DNA of 56,052 nt from positions 1-56,052 of the forward strand of contig JAGXFG010000118.1 of assembly GCA_024637395.1 (NCBI GenBank). The letters are read 5' to 3'. Below, in pieces: positions 32,700 to 42,469 of this stretch; position 1 is the stretch's first letter, and every line of letters begins with the position of its first letter. The position numbers and the translations under genes were made by a program. Origin of the DNA: Burkholderiaceae bacterium (lineage in GTDB: Bacteria > Pseudomonadota > Gammaproteobacteria > Burkholderiales > Burkholderiaceae_E). Under the pieces are notes generated by a model. The model was given only the letters and a program-made list of their open reading frames with translations, was not told the DNA's origin and did not search any database.

Positions 32700-33902
32700 T
32701 TGAACCCACGTCTGAAGTTGCTGCACCCCTACCCGTTTGAGCGATTGCGGGCTCTGCTGGCTACGGTGGTGCCCTCTGCGGAGCACCGAGCGATCAACCT
32801 GTCGCTGGGCGAACCACGTCACCCGACGCCGGCCGTGCTGCGCGAAGCACTGGCCGCCAACCTCGACGGGCTTTCGAACTATCCGCCCACGGCCGGCAGC
32901 GCAGCACTGCGCGGCGCCATCGCGGGCTGGCTGCAACGCCGTTACCGGCTGCCCGCGATCGACCCGCAGCACGAGGTATTACCGGTCAACGGCTCGCGCG
33001 AAGCGCTCTTCTCCTTCGCCCAGGCGGTGATCGATCCGACCGGCGACGCCCTGGTGGTCAGCCCCAATCCCTTCTATCAGATCTACGAGGGCGCGGCGTT
33101 GCTGGCCGGTGCCACACCCTACTTCGTCGAACAATCGGCGGCCAACGGCTTCCTGTGCAACTGGGCGGGCGTCCCGGCAGAGGTCTGGGCCCGAACCCAG
33201 TTGCTTTACCTGTGCTCGCCGGGCAATCCGACCGGTGCGGTGATGCCGCTGTCGCAATGGGCCGAGCTGCTGGAACTGCGGGAACGCCATGGCTTTGCGA
33301 TTGCGGCCGACGAGTGCTACTCGGAGATCTACTTCGATGAGGACAGCCCGCCACTGGGCGCCCTCGAGGCGGCGCACCAGCTTGGTGCCGGCAACCGCGG
33401 AATCGTGATGTTCTCGAGCCTGTCGAAGCGCTCCAATGCGCCCGGAATGCGCTCGGGTTTCGTTGCAGGCGACCCGGATCTGCTCGCGCCCTTCCTGCAC
33501 TACCGCACCTACCACGGCAGCGCGATGGGGCCGGTCATCCAGCACGCCTCGACTGCTGCCTGGAACGACGAGCAGCACGTCCGTGACAACCGTGCGCTGT
33601 ATCGCGCCAAATTCGCTGCGGTAACGCCGCTGGTGGCGAGCGTGCTCGAGACCTCGCGGCCCCAGGCCGGCTTCTACCTCTGGGCACGCGTCCCTGGTGA
33701 CGACGATGTCACCTACTGCCGCGAGCTCTACCGCCAATATAATGTGCTGACCCTCCCAGGAAGCCTGCTCGGTCGCCAGTGCGATGGCCACAATCCGGGC
33801 CAGGGCTATATCCGGATAGCGCTGGTCGACACGCTCGACAACTGTGTCGAAGCGGCGCAACGCATCGTCCAATTCCATTCCACCAACCAGACAACCAAAT
33901 GA
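32700..33902 (+). CDS. dapC: Succinyldiaminopimelate transaminase
   Basis: PLP-dependent class I aminotransferase of the lysine/meso-diaminopimelate pathway, acting on N-succinyl-L-2-amino-6-oxopimelate. 400 residues. [10 protein letters not shown] is at 35-44, [14 protein letters not shown] in the middle, and the Schiff-base Lys243 in [16 protein letters not shown]. The start is a TTG (codon read as fMet) giving [16 protein letters not shown], which matches the family start; the ribosome-binding site is weak. The call is strengthened by dapD overlapping the stop (ATGA) and dapE two genes on. Betaproteobacteria commonly use this enzyme rather than ArgD alone. Confidence 0.92.
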   Translation: MNPRLKLLHPYPFERLRALLATVVPSAEHRAINLSLGEPRHPTPAVLREALAANLDGLSNYPPTAGSAALRGAIAGWLQRRYRLPAIDPQHEVLPVNGSREALFSFAQAVIDPTGDALVVSPNPFYQIYEGAALLAGATPYFVEQSAANGFLCNWAGVPAEVWARTQLLYLCSPGNPTGAVMPLSQWAELLELRERHGFAIAADECYSEIYFDEDSPPLGALEAAHQLGAGNRGIVMFSSLSKRSNAPGMRSGFVAGDPDLLAPFLHYRTYHGSAMGPVIQHASTAAWNDEQHVRDNRALYRAKFAAVTPLVASVLETSRPQAGFYLWARVPGDDDVTYCRELYRQYNVLTLPGSLLGRQCDGHNPGQGYIRIALVDTLDNCVEAAQRIVQFHSTNQTTK

Positions 33903-34720
33903 GCAACCTTAAAGACATCATCGAACAGGCCTGGGACAAGCGCTCGGGATTCGATTCCAGGAGCGCCCCTGGCGAGTTGCGCGAGGCCGTGGCCCACGTC
34001 ATTTCCGAGCTGGACGCCGGCCGGGTCCGGGTGGCCCAGAAGGTTGACGGCCAATGGACCGTCAATCAGTGGATCAAGAAGGCCGTGCTCCTGTCGTTCC
34101 GGCTCGATGACAACCAGCCGATGGGCGCCGGCGCCCTGCAGTACTACGACAAGGTGCCGACCAAGTTCGCCAGCTACAGCGCCCAGGACTTCGCCCAGGG
34201 TGGCTTTCGGGTAGTGCCACCGGCGGTCGCCCGCCGCGGCTCATTCATCGGGCGTAACGTCGTGCTGATGCCGTCCTATGTGAACATCGGTGCGTACGTT
34301 GACGAAGGCACCATGGTCGACACCTGGGCAACCGTGGGGTCGTGTGCCCAGATCGGGCGCAATGTTCACCTCTCGGGTGGGGTCGGTATCGGTGGTGTCC
34401 TGGAGCCGCTTCAGGCCAACCCGACGATCATCGAGGACAACTGTTTCATCGGCGCCCGCTCGGAAGTGGTCGAGGGGGTCATCGTCGAGGAGAATTCGGT
34501 GATTTCGATGGGCGTATTTCTCGGACAGAGCACGCGGATCTATGATCGGGCCACCGGCAAGGTCAGCTATGGCCGCATTCCGGCAGGCTCTGTGGTGGTT
34601 TCCGGCACCCTGCCGTCATCCGACGGTGCGGTGAATCTTTACTGTGCGGTGATCGTCAAGCGGGTCGACGCGCAAACCCGGTCCAAGACCGGAATCAACG
34701 AGTTGCTGCGAGGCGACTGA
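33899..34720 (+). CDS. dapD: 2,3,4,5-tetrahydropyridine-2,6-dicarboxylate N-succinyltransferase
   Basis: Succinyl-CoA-dependent acyltransferase that commits tetrahydrodipicolinate to the succinylase branch of lysine/DAP synthesis. It has 273 residues. An N-terminal helical domain (about 1-95) precedes a left-handed beta-helix with [20 protein letters not shown] and [14 protein letters not shown], the most conserved family segments. The ATG overlaps the dapC stop by four bases. The longer frame to 33779 is inside dapC. Confidence 0.97.
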   Translation: MSNLKDIIEQAWDKRSGFDSRSAPGELREAVAHVISELDAGRVRVAQKVDGQWTVNQWIKKAVLLSFRLDDNQPMGAGALQYYDKVPTKFASYSAQDFAQGGFRVVPPAVARRGSFIGRNVVLMPSYVNIGAYVDEGTMVDTWATVGSCAQIGRNVHLSGGVGIGGVLEPLQANPTIIEDNCFIGARSEVVEGVIVEENSVISMGVFLGQSTRIYDRATGKVSYGRIPAGSVVVSGTLPSSDGAVNLYCAVIVKRVDAQTRSKTGINELLRGD

Positions 34721-34731
34721 GGAACGAAGCC

Positions 34732-36006
34732 ATGATGGACCGGATGCTGCAGTTGATGGCCGAACGCAAGGCGTCAGACCTGTTCCTCTCGCCCAACTCA
34801 CCGGTGATGGACAAGATCAACGGCGTGGTCGCCCCGGTCAGCGAGCAGCGGCTTACTTTCCAGCGGGTCAATGAGCTGATCAAGGAGATCATCTCCGAGG
34901 AAGAATGGGCGAGTTTCGAACGCGACAAGGAGCTGACCACCAGCCACGGCATTGCCGGGGTGGGGTCGTTCCGGGTCAACCTGTTCCGGCAGCGCGGTTC
35001 GACCAGTGTCGTGATCCGCTATATCCCGGGCGACATTCCAACCTCGGCATCACTCAACCTGCCGCCCTTTCTCAACGACCTGATCGTCGAGAAGCGTGGC
35101 CTGCTGCTGGTGGTCGGCGCGACGGGTTCGGGCAAGTCCACCACACTCGCTTCCCTGCTAAATTACCGCAACGCCGAGCGCGCCGGCCACATCCTCACCA
35201 TCGAGGATCCGATCGAATTCAATTTCCGGAATCAACGCTCGATCGTCAATCAGCGCCAGATCGGCACCGACACCGAGTCGCTCGATACGGCGTTGCGCTC
35301 TGCGATGAGGCAGGCGCCGGACTGCATCATGATCGGCGAGATCCGCGACCCCAGGACCATGTCGCAGGCGATCGCCTACGCCCAGTCCGGGCACCTGGTG
35401 GTGGCGACCATGCACGCCAACAACGCCTATCACGCCCTCAACCGGGTGGTCAGCTTCTACGCGCCGGAGAACCGCCACATCGTGCTGTCCGACCTTGCCG
35501 CCACGCTCAAGGCAATCGTCTCGCAGCGCCTGGTGCGCACGATCCAGGACACCAGGATGCCGGCGATCGAGGTGCTGCTGAATACCACCCACATCGCCGA
35601 ACTGATCGAGCACGGCCGGCTCACCGACATCAAGGAAGCGATGGAAAAGAGCATCGCGGCGGGCTCAGTAACATTCGAACAGGCGCTGGTTCGTCTGGTG
35701 ACCGAGCGCCGGATAACGCGTGACGAGGCGCTGCTGAACACCGACTCGCAGACCAACCTGCTATGGCTGCTGGAAAATGCTGATGGACAACCAGTTGACC
35801 AGCATGCCGGGCAGGCAAGCGATACCGCGTCTTTCGGCCCAATCTTCGAAGAGCGTTCGGGCGAACGAACAACGAGTGCTGGCGATGATTCCCGCACTGG
35901 CCCGCCGTCAGCCCCGGAGCCAAAGCCGGCCGCGCCGGCGGTCGGAGCCGGGGAGCAGCGCGATCCTTCATCACCGAATTTTTCCGATTTCCTGCTCAAC
36001 ATCTAA
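34732..36006 (+). CDS. PilU-type twitching motility / pilus retraction ATPase
   Basis: Hexameric secretion-type ATPase of the PilT/PilU family, which powers type IVa pilus retraction. 424 residues. Walker A GATGSGKST is at 129-137, the Asp box at LTIEDPIEF (about 155-163), Walker B at IMIGEIRD (about 199-206) and the His box at VVATMHANNAYHAL (about 222-235). The PilU-like HGRLTDIKEAMEKS segment replaces the AIRNLIRE motif typical of PilT, so PilU is favoured. The last 75 or so residues form a Pro/Ala/Ser/Glu-rich tail ending SDFLLNI. It lies 11 bases after dapD, inside the dap operon, far from any other pilus gene in view. Confidence 0.9.
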   Translation: MMDRMLQLMAERKASDLFLSPNSPVMDKINGVVAPVSEQRLTFQRVNELIKEIISEEEWASFERDKELTTSHGIAGVGSFRVNLFRQRGSTSVVIRYIPGDIPTSASLNLPPFLNDLIVEKRGLLLVVGATGSGKSTTLASLLNYRNAERAGHILTIEDPIEFNFRNQRSIVNQRQIGTDTESLDTALRSAMRQAPDCIMIGEIRDPRTMSQAIAYAQSGHLVVATMHANNAYHALNRVVSFYAPENRHIVLSDLAATLKAIVSQRLVRTIQDTRMPAIEVLLNTTHIAELIEHGRLTDIKEAMEKSIAAGSVTFEQALVRLVTERRITRDEALLNTDSQTNLLWLLENADGQPVDQHAGQASDTASFGPIFEERSGERTTSAGDDSRTGPPSAPEPKPAAPAVGAGEQRDPSSPNFSDFLLNI

Positions 36007-36075
36007 GATGAACGAGATCTGCGCAACCAGGGCCGCGAGCAGCTCACGCGGGTGCTACCCGGAGTGTCATCGGCC

Positions 36076-37227
36076 ATGAGCCAGGCGGTGATTGAACTGA
36101 CTGCGGAGCTGATCGGGCGCCGCTCGCTGACTCCCGACGACGCCGGCTGCCAGGAGCTGCTGCGCGCGCGCCTGGTGCCATTGGGGTTCGAATGCGAAGC
36201 CATCGCCAGTGGCGGGGTAACCAATCTTTGGGCGCTGCGACGCGGCACCGCCCCCGGACCGACCGTGGTCTTTGCCGGGCATACCGACGTGGTGCCGACC
36301 GGTCCGCTCGAGGAGTGGCTCTCTGACCCCTTTGTCGCGACCGAGCACAACGGCCGCCTCTATGGCCGCGGCGCTTCGGACATGAAGGCGTCGCTGGCGG
36401 CCTTTGTGGTTGCGCTCGAGGAACTGGCCGGCGACTGGCAGACAAACGCCAGCCAGCCAGTGGGCAGCGTCGGATTGCTGATCACCTCCGACGAGGAAGG
36501 CCCGGCTACCGACGGCACCGTCAAGGTGCTCGAGATATTGCGCGAACGCGGCCAGCGAATCGACTACTGCATCGTCGGCGAACCCACCTCGGTGCATACC
36601 CTGGGCGACACCATCAAGAACGGGCGCCGCGGGTCGCTCTCCGGACACCTGCGGGTCATTGGCCTGCAGGGTCATGTCGCCTATCCCCACCTCGCGCGCA
36701 ACCCGGTCCACGACCTGGCCCCGGCACTGGCCGAACTCGCTGCCACCAGCTGGGACGAAGGCAACGAATTCTTCCCTCCCACCACCTGGCAAGTCTCCAA
36801 CTTCCATGCCGGAACCGGAGCATTCAATGTCATCCCCGGTGAGGCGGTGGTCGATTTCAACTTCCGCTTCTCGACCGCCAGCACTGCCGAAGAACTACAA
36901 GAGCGGGTCACGACGATCCTGGAGCGGCACGAACTGTCGTACGAACTCGACTGGACCATCGGCGGCCTGCCTTTCCTCACCAAGCCGGGCCGGCTCTCGG
37001 ACGCGCTGGTCGCAGCGATTCGCGAGGAGACCGGGGTCGCAGCGGAGCTTTCGACTACCGGCGGAACTTCGGATGGCCGGTTCATCGCCAGTATCTGTCC
37101 GGAAGTGGTCGAATTCGGGCCTCCCAACGACACCATCCACAAAGTCAACGAGCACGTCGAGCTGAGCTTCCTGGGTCCGCTCAAGAACATCTACGCCCGC
37201 ACGCTGCGGACCCTGCTCACCCCATGA
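36076..37227 (+). CDS. dapE: Succinyl-diaminopimelate desuccinylase
   Basis: Di-zinc hydrolase releasing succinate from N-succinyl-LL-DAP. It has 383 residues. Metal ligands are visible in [11 protein letters not shown] (His69, Asp71), [10 protein letters not shown] (Asp102), [10 protein letters not shown] (Glu140/141) and the C-terminal [14 protein letters not shown] (His). A lid/dimerisation domain lies at about 180-295. I chose ATG 36076 ([20 protein letters not shown]) with GGAG 11 bases upstream. A GTG at 36052 would add eight residues. The stop overlaps prmB by four bases. Confidence 0.96.
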   Translation: MSQAVIELTAELIGRRSLTPDDAGCQELLRARLVPLGFECEAIASGGVTNLWALRRGTAPGPTVVFAGHTDVVPTGPLEEWLSDPFVATEHNGRLYGRGASDMKASLAAFVVALEELAGDWQTNASQPVGSVGLLITSDEEGPATDGTVKVLEILRERGQRIDYCIVGEPTSVHTLGDTIKNGRRGSLSGHLRVIGLQGHVAYPHLARNPVHDLAPALAELAATSWDEGNEFFPPTTWQVSNFHAGTGAFNVIPGEAVVDFNFRFSTASTAEELQERVTTILERHELSYELDWTIGGLPFLTKPGRLSDALVAAIREETGVAAELSTTGGTSDGRFIASICPEVVEFGPPNDTIHKVNEHVELSFLGPLKNIYARTLRTLLTP

Positions 37228-38195
37228 GCAGCCTGCATCAGCGGATTGTGCCCACCGGCGACGAGGGGCGTGCCGCGTTGGTCAGCGTGCGCGATCTGGT
37301 GCGCTACGCGACGAGCCGTTTTGAGGCCGCGCAGCTGTCTTTTGGCCACGGCAGCGCCGCGGCCTTCGACGAGGCGGTCTATCTGGTGCTGTGGTCATTG
37401 CACCTCCCACCCGATCGGCTCGAGCCGTTCTGGGACGCCCGGCTCACCGCGCCCGAGATCGGCGCGACCCTGGAACTGATCGAACGGCGCTGCACCGAGC
37501 GCGTGCCGGCCAGTTATCTGAGTGGCGAAGCGTGGCTGCGCGGCATGCGTTTCAAAACCGATGCGCGCGCCCTGGTGCCGCGCTCGCTGATCGCCGAGGC
37601 GCTCGACGAGAGCCTCGGACCATGGCTTGAGATCCATCATGAGGCGCCGCCGCAGTGGCCCGCACGAATCCTGGATCTTTGCACTGGTGGCGGCAGCATT
37701 GCCATCTTCTCCGCCGAGTGCTTTCCGCAGGCCGAGATCATCGCCTCCGACCAGTCGCCCACGGCCCTCGAATTGGCCGCCGAGAACCTGGCGCTGCACG
37801 GACTCGGGGCGCGGATCGCGCTCGTCCAGGGCGATCTCTACGAACCGCTCGGCGGGCAGCGTTTCGACCTGATCCTGTGCAACCCGCCCTACGTCAACGC
37901 GGCATCGATGGCCGCCCTGCCGCCGGAATTTCTCGCCGAGCCCCGCGCCGCGCTGGCCGGTGGCAGCGACGGGATGGACCTGGTGCGGCGCATTCTTGGC
38001 GGCGCCGCGCTTCATCTCGCGAGCGCTGGCCTCCTGCTGCTGGAAATCGGCCACGAGGCCGACCACTTCGAAGCGGCGTTTCCCGCCCTGGAGTTCTCCT
38101 ATCTGGAAGTCAGTGCCGGGGCGCGGATGCTGGTGCTGGTGACCAGCGCACAGATCACCGCAGCCATCGACCGCGCGCCGGGCTGCTTCGAGTGA
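37224..38195 (+). CDS. prmB: Ribosomal protein uL3 N5-glutamine methyltransferase
   Basis: SAM-dependent methyltransferase acting on a Gln of ribosomal protein L3 (HemK family). It has 323 residues. An N-terminal helical domain (about 1-115) includes [15 protein letters not shown]. The SAM motif [13 protein letters not shown] is at about 150-162. The catalytic NPPYV begins at Asn220. It is preceded by dapE and followed by the ABC-F gene with GTGA overlap. PrmC is the main alternative, but the length, N-terminus and context favour PrmB. Confidence 0.92.
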   Translation: MSSLHQRIVPTGDEGRAALVSVRDLVRYATSRFEAAQLSFGHGSAAAFDEAVYLVLWSLHLPPDRLEPFWDARLTAPEIGATLELIERRCTERVPASYLSGEAWLRGMRFKTDARALVPRSLIAEALDESLGPWLEIHHEAPPQWPARILDLCTGGGSIAIFSAECFPQAEIIASDQSPTALELAAENLALHGLGARIALVQGDLYEPLGGQRFDLILCNPPYVNAASMAALPPEFLAEPRAALAGGSDGMDLVRRILGGAALHLASAGLLLLEIGHEADHFEAAFPALEFSYLEVSAGARMLVLVTSAQITAAIDRAPGCFE

Positions 38196-40099
38196 TCAGG
38201 ATGCGCGGTCTTGGTCTGTCGCTGGGCGGCAGACCGCTGCTCGAGAACGCCGACGCCGCGATCGCGCCGGGCGAGAACGTCGCCCTGATCGGTCCGAACG
38301 GCAGCGGCAAGACCACGCTGCTGAGGGTGCTGGCGGGAGAACTGGGCATCGACGCCGGCACGCTCGAACAGCCCTGCCGCGACGTGGTGCGTCTCGAGCA
38401 GTCGCCGCCGACTTCGCCCAATCCGGCCTGGCGCTACATCGTCGATACTGATCCGCAGCTGCGGGCAGCGCGCGCCCTGCTGGCGAGTTCCGAGGCCAGC
38501 GGCGAGGGCAATGCGATTGCGCTGGCTCACGATGCCTGGGAGCAGGCCGGCGGCCACCGTGCCGAAGCGCGCGCGCGGGAACTTCTTGCCGGACTGGGTT
38601 TCACTGATGCCGACGCGCTCGCGCCGGTCGACACGCTCTCGGGCGGATGGCGGATGCGCCTCAACCTGGCGCGCGCGCTGTTCGCCAGCAGCGACCTGCT
38701 GCTGCTCGACGAGCCCACCAATCACCTCGATCTCGACGCGATCCTGTGGCTCGAAAGATGGCTGGCGCGCTACGAAGGCACGGCGGTGATCGTGTCGCAC
38801 GACCGCGATTTTCTCGACCGGGTCGCCAAGGCCACCCTGTCGATCGAGGATCGGCGCCTGGTGCGCACCAGTGGCGGCTACAGCGACTGGGAACTGCAGC
38901 GCAGCCAAAGACTTGCGCAGGCCGAGCATCAGGGCCGGGTCGATGCGCTCAAGGTTGCCCACCTGCGCTCGTTCATCGATCGCTTCCGGGCGCAGGCAAC
39001 CAAGGCGCGCCAGGTGCAGAGCCGGATCAAGGCGCTCGAGCGCATCGCCCAGGTGGCGCCCTTGCGCGCCAAGAACGCGCTGGATCTCTCGCTTGCCGAA
39101 GCCGGCGACTGTCCCGATCCGATCGTATTCGCGGAGGACCTGAACGCCGGGTACGGCGACAAGGTAGTGGTCGGTAACGTCCGGATGACCGTCGAGCGCG
39201 GCGCGCGCATCGGGATCCTGGGCCGCAATGGCGCCGGCAAGACCACCCTGATCAGGACGCTGGTGGGCGAACTGCCACCGCTGGGTGGAAACCTGTACGT
39301 GTCGCGCTCGGTCCGGGTCGGATACTTTGCGCAGCAGGGTCTCGAGCGCCTGCGAAACGACGACAGCGCACTTGCCCATCTGCAGCGGGAAGCACCCGAC
39401 GAGCGCGAGGTAGTGCTGCGCGGCTTTCTGGGGCGATTCGGGCTAAGCGGCGAAGATGCCACCCGCGCGGTCGGTCCCATGTCGGGCGGCGAGAAGGCGC
39501 GCCTGGCGCTGGCGCTGCTGGCCTGGCACAAGCCCCAACTGCTGGTACTCGACGAACCGACCAACCATCTCGACGCCGACACCCGCGACGCGTTAACCGA
39601 TGCGCTGGCCGAGTTCGACGGCGCGCTGTTGCTGGTCTCACACGATCGTTATCTGCTGCGCGCCGCGGTCGACCGCTTCGTGATCGTGCGCGACGGCAAG
39701 GCCGAGCCATTCGAGGGCGATCTGGACCAGTACGCGGCGCTCTTGCAGGCCCGGGAAACTGGCGCCGGCCAGGGCGCCCTGCCAAACCAGGCCGAAGCTC
39801 CCACCTCGCGGCGCGCCGAACGCCGGGCAGCTGCCGAACAGCGCGCCGAGCGCTCGGCCCTCCTGCGGCCGCTGGAACGAGAGGTGAAACGGATCGAACG
39901 CGAACTCGAACGCGTGACTGCCGAACTGCGCGAACGCGAAGCCGCGCTGGCCGACCCGGCGTTATACGCCGATCCCCAACGCGCAGCCGAGTTGGGACGA
40001 GCCCGCAGCACGCTCGCGCAGTCGCACGATCGACTGGAACAGGCCTGGCTCGACGCCGTGGTGCAGCGCGACGGGCTCACCGGCGCGCTGGACGACTAG
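38192..40099 (+). CDS. ABC-F family ATPase, YheS type
   Basis: Cytosolic ABC-F protein with two nucleotide-binding domains and no membrane part; relatives act on stalled ribosomes. It has 635 residues, near the 637 of E. coli YheS. It has Walker A GPNGSGKTT (34-42), DTLSGGWRMRLN and LLLLDEPTNHLDLD in the first half, and GRNGAGKTT with MSGGEKARLALALL and LDEPTNHLDADTR in the second. A helical linker with SFIDRFRAQATKARQVQSR lies between them, and a charged C-terminal coiled coil spans about 550-635. The start is GTG at 38192 ([13 protein letters not shown]), overlapping the prmB stop. The longer frame upstream is a shadow of prmB. Confidence 0.92.
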   Translation: MIRMRGLGLSLGGRPLLENADAAIAPGENVALIGPNGSGKTTLLRVLAGELGIDAGTLEQPCRDVVRLEQSPPTSPNPAWRYIVDTDPQLRAARALLASSEASGEGNAIALAHDAWEQAGGHRAEARARELLAGLGFTDADALAPVDTLSGGWRMRLNLARALFASSDLLLLDEPTNHLDLDAILWLERWLARYEGTAVIVSHDRDFLDRVAKATLSIEDRRLVRTSGGYSDWELQRSQRLAQAEHQGRVDALKVAHLRSFIDRFRAQATKARQVQSRIKALERIAQVAPLRAKNALDLSLAEAGDCPDPIVFAEDLNAGYGDKVVVGNVRMTVERGARIGILGRNGAGKTTLIRTLVGELPPLGGNLYVSRSVRVGYFAQQGLERLRNDDSALAHLQREAPDEREVVLRGFLGRFGLSGEDATRAVGPMSGGEKARLALALLAWHKPQLLVLDEPTNHLDADTRDALTDALAEFDGALLLVSHDRYLLRAAVDRFVIVRDGKAEPFEGDLDQYAALLQARETGAGQGALPNQAEAPTSRRAERRAAAEQRAERSALLRPLEREVKRIERELERVTAELREREAALADPALYADPQRAAELGRARSTLAQSHDRLEQAWLDAVVQRDGLTGALDD

Positions 40100-40746
40100 C
40101 CGCGCGCGCGGCTCGCCATCAGGGCAGTGTTTTCCTTCCGGTCAGCGGTGACCTGCTGCACGGTCTCGCGTTCGCCGAGCAGCGCCATATATGGCTTGAG
40201 CGGCAGCGCCGCGAGAAGATCCTCGCCGTAGATTCGCTTGGTCGCCATGGTGATCACCGGCAGGTGGACCACTGCCACGCAATCGGCCAGCGTGAACCGA
40301 TCACCGGCGACATAGGGGGCGAACTTGGCGAGCCGCGCGAAGGCCGCGATGTTGCGCACCAGTTCCGGGCGGGCATCCTCGATCACCCTGGGGGCCGCGG
40401 TCTTGCCGAAGAATGCCTGCCCGTACAGTCGCCGCGCGACCAGTTCGAGATGCACGTCGAGATACCATGACAACTCGCGCACCTTGGCCGCGGCGTAAGG
40501 CTCGGCGGGCAGCAGCGGATGCTGCGGATAGGTGTCCTCGAGATACTCGAGAATCACCTGCGACTCACTCAGCGCGCCCTGCTCGGTCCTGATGAACGGT
40601 ACCTTGCCCAACGGGCTGCAGGCGAGCGTCGCCTCGTCCTTGGTGGCCCAGTTCAGTTCCTCGGTAAATTCGATCTGTTTCTCGAGCAGGGCCAGCTTGA
40701 CCTTGCAGTAATAGTTGCTCGCCGCGAAACCGACCAGTGTGATCAT
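40096..40746 (-). CDS. Glutathione S-transferase family protein
   Basis: Cytosolic GST-fold protein of 216 residues. It has a thioredoxin-like N-terminal domain (about 1-80: SNYYCKVKLALLEK, GKVPFIRTE, LSESQVILEYLED) and a helical C-terminal domain (about 90-216: AGDRFTLADCVAVVHLP). A Ser/Tyr/Cys cluster at 10-14 (SNYYC) is the likely glutathione-activating region. GGAGG precedes the ATG with good spacing. Its TAG stop shares the palindrome CTAG with the TAG of the convergent ABC-F gene. Substrate unknown. Confidence 0.85.
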   Translation of the reverse strand: MITLVGFAASNYYCKVKLALLEKQIEFTEELNWATKDEATLACSPLGKVPFIRTEQGALSESQVILEYLEDTYPQHPLLPAEPYAAAKVRELSWYLDVHLELVARRLYGQAFFGKTAAPRVIEDARPELVRNIAAFARLAKFAPYVAGDRFTLADCVAVVHLPVITMATKRIYGEDLLAALPLKPYMALLGERETVQQVTADRKENTALMASRARG

Positions 40747-40922
40747 CGTGCCCTCCTCGGCCCAAGGTACGTCGGACGGCGACCCGCGAGACGGGTCACT
40801 GCGCCCGGTTGGAGATGGTGTGACGTGGCCAGCAGTGTAGCGCAGCGCTGCATCGTGGTGCCTCGCATACAATTCCTGCCATACCCATTGCTCCCAACCC
40901 AGAAATTTCCGAGGTCAATACA

Positions 40923-42461
40923 ATGAGCACGCCCCAAGATTTCCCACGGATCGGTGTCGTCGGCGCCGGTGCCATGGGACGCGGTATCGCACAGCTGTTC
41001 GCCCAATCGGGCCACCAGATAGTTCTCTGGGACAGCCAGCCAGAGGCGACCACCGCCGCCCTGCAGGCGATCGGTTCGACCTTCGAGCGCCTCACCGAGA
41101 AGGGGCGGATGACGCCCGAAGAGGCGCAGGCAGCACGCGCGCGGATCTCGAGCATCGAGCGGCTGGAGGGGATGGCGAATTGCGACCTGGTGATCGAGGC
41201 GATCATCGAACGGCTCGATGCCAAGCGCCTGATCTTCGAGCGCCTCGAGGACATCACCGGGCCCGATGCAGTGCTGGCGACCAACACCTCGTCGCTGTCG
41301 GTAACCGCTATCGCCGCGGCCTGCAGCAGGCCGCAAAGGGTCGCCGGAATTCACTTCTTCAATCCGGTGCCGCTGATGAAGGTCGTCGAAGTCATCCGCG
41401 GAGTGCGCAGCGACGACAGCGTGATCGAACGACTGATCGCGCTGGTGCAGGCAAGCGGTCACCGGCCAGTGGTCGCGTCGGACACCCCGGGATTCCTTGT
41501 CAACCACGCTGGCCGCGGCTACGGCACCGAGGCCCTGAAGGCTCTCGGCGAGGGGGTCGCGGACGCAGTCACCATCGACCGGATCATGCGCGAACAGGTC
41601 AATTTCAATGGCAACGGCTTTCGCCTTGGTCCCTTCGAACTGCTCGACCTGACCGCGCTGGACGTCTCGCACCCGGTCATGGAGTCGATCTATCGCCAGT
41701 TCTACGACGAAGCGCGGTTTCGTCCCTCGGTGATCACCGCCCAGCGTCTGGCCGGTGGCCTGCTCGGGCGCAAGACCAAGGAAGGTTTTTACCGCTACGT
41801 CGACGGCAAGCAGGTGCTTGCCGAAGAGCCTCCGGTGCCACCGGCAGGCAGCCTGCCACCGGTCTGGATAAGCCCTGCCGGTGAGCGGAGCGCGGCCTTG
41901 GCCAAGACGGTCGCGGAGCTTGGCGCAACGCTCGAGAACGGCGCTCAGCCTTCTGCTCAGGCACTGATTCTGCTGGCGCCGCTGGGCGTCGATGCCACTG
42001 CCGCGGCCGCCGGCCTGGATGCCAGCCGCTGCGTGGCCATCGATACGCTGTTCGGCTACGCGGCCGGGTCCTGCAAGCGCCGGGTGCTGATGGCGACCCC
42101 GGCGACCAGGCCCGAGTTCGTGGCGGCGGCACGCAGCCTGTTTGCCGCCGACGGCGCGGCGGTTGACGTTCTGCGCGACAGTCCCGGATTCGTCGCCCAA
42201 AGGGTCGTCGCGATGATCGTCGCGATCGGCTGCGAAATCGCCCAGCAACGCATCGCCGAACCCGCCGACATCGATGCCGCGGTGCGGGCCGGACTGGGAT
42301 ACCCGGCCGGGCCCCTCGAGATGGGCGACCTGCTCGGCCCGGCGACGATCGTCGAGATCCTCGCGGGAATGCATGCCGTGACCGGCGATCAGCGCTATCG
42401 GCCATCGCAGTGGCTGCGCCGGCGCGCGCTGCTGGGCCTGACGCTGCACCATCAGGATTGA
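40923..42461 (+). CDS. 3-hydroxyacyl-CoA dehydrogenase
   Basis: NAD-dependent oxidation of 3-hydroxyacyl-CoA in beta-oxidation or aromatic (phenylacetyl-CoA) catabolism; PaaH-like. It has 512 residues. The Rossmann motif GAGAMGRG is at 14-21, the NAD-domain segment LVIEAIIERLDAK near 90, and catalytic IHFFNPVPLMKVVEVI around 140-156. The C-terminal dehydrogenase domain appears twice (about 190-285 and 415-505; the second has DSPGFVAQRVVAMI and GLGYPAGPLEMGD). GAGG lies eight bases before the ATG. A TACAAT at 40868-40873 may be the -10. It leads a tight run of four plus-strand genes. Confidence 0.92.
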   Translation: MSTPQDFPRIGVVGAGAMGRGIAQLFAQSGHQIVLWDSQPEATTAALQAIGSTFERLTEKGRMTPEEAQAARARISSIERLEGMANCDLVIEAIIERLDAKRLIFERLEDITGPDAVLATNTSSLSVTAIAAACSRPQRVAGIHFFNPVPLMKVVEVIRGVRSDDSVIERLIALVQASGHRPVVASDTPGFLVNHAGRGYGTEALKALGEGVADAVTIDRIMREQVNFNGNGFRLGPFELLDLTALDVSHPVMESIYRQFYDEARFRPSVITAQRLAGGLLGRKTKEGFYRYVDGKQVLAEEPPVPPAGSLPPVWISPAGERSAALAKTVAELGATLENGAQPSAQALILLAPLGVDATAAAAGLDASRCVAIDTLFGYAAGSCKRRVLMATPATRPEFVAAARSLFAADGAAVDVLRDSPGFVAQRVVAMIVAIGCEIAQQRIAEPADIDAAVRAGLGYPAGPLEMGDLLGPATIVEILAGMHAVTGDQRYRPSQWLRRRALLGLTLHHQD

Positions 42462-42469
42462 GCAGCGCA

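Noticed and set aside
36184-36205. GGGGTTCGAATGC resembling a tRNA T-arm
   Set aside because: It encodes conserved residues of dapE and has no flanking acceptor stem or anticodon arm.
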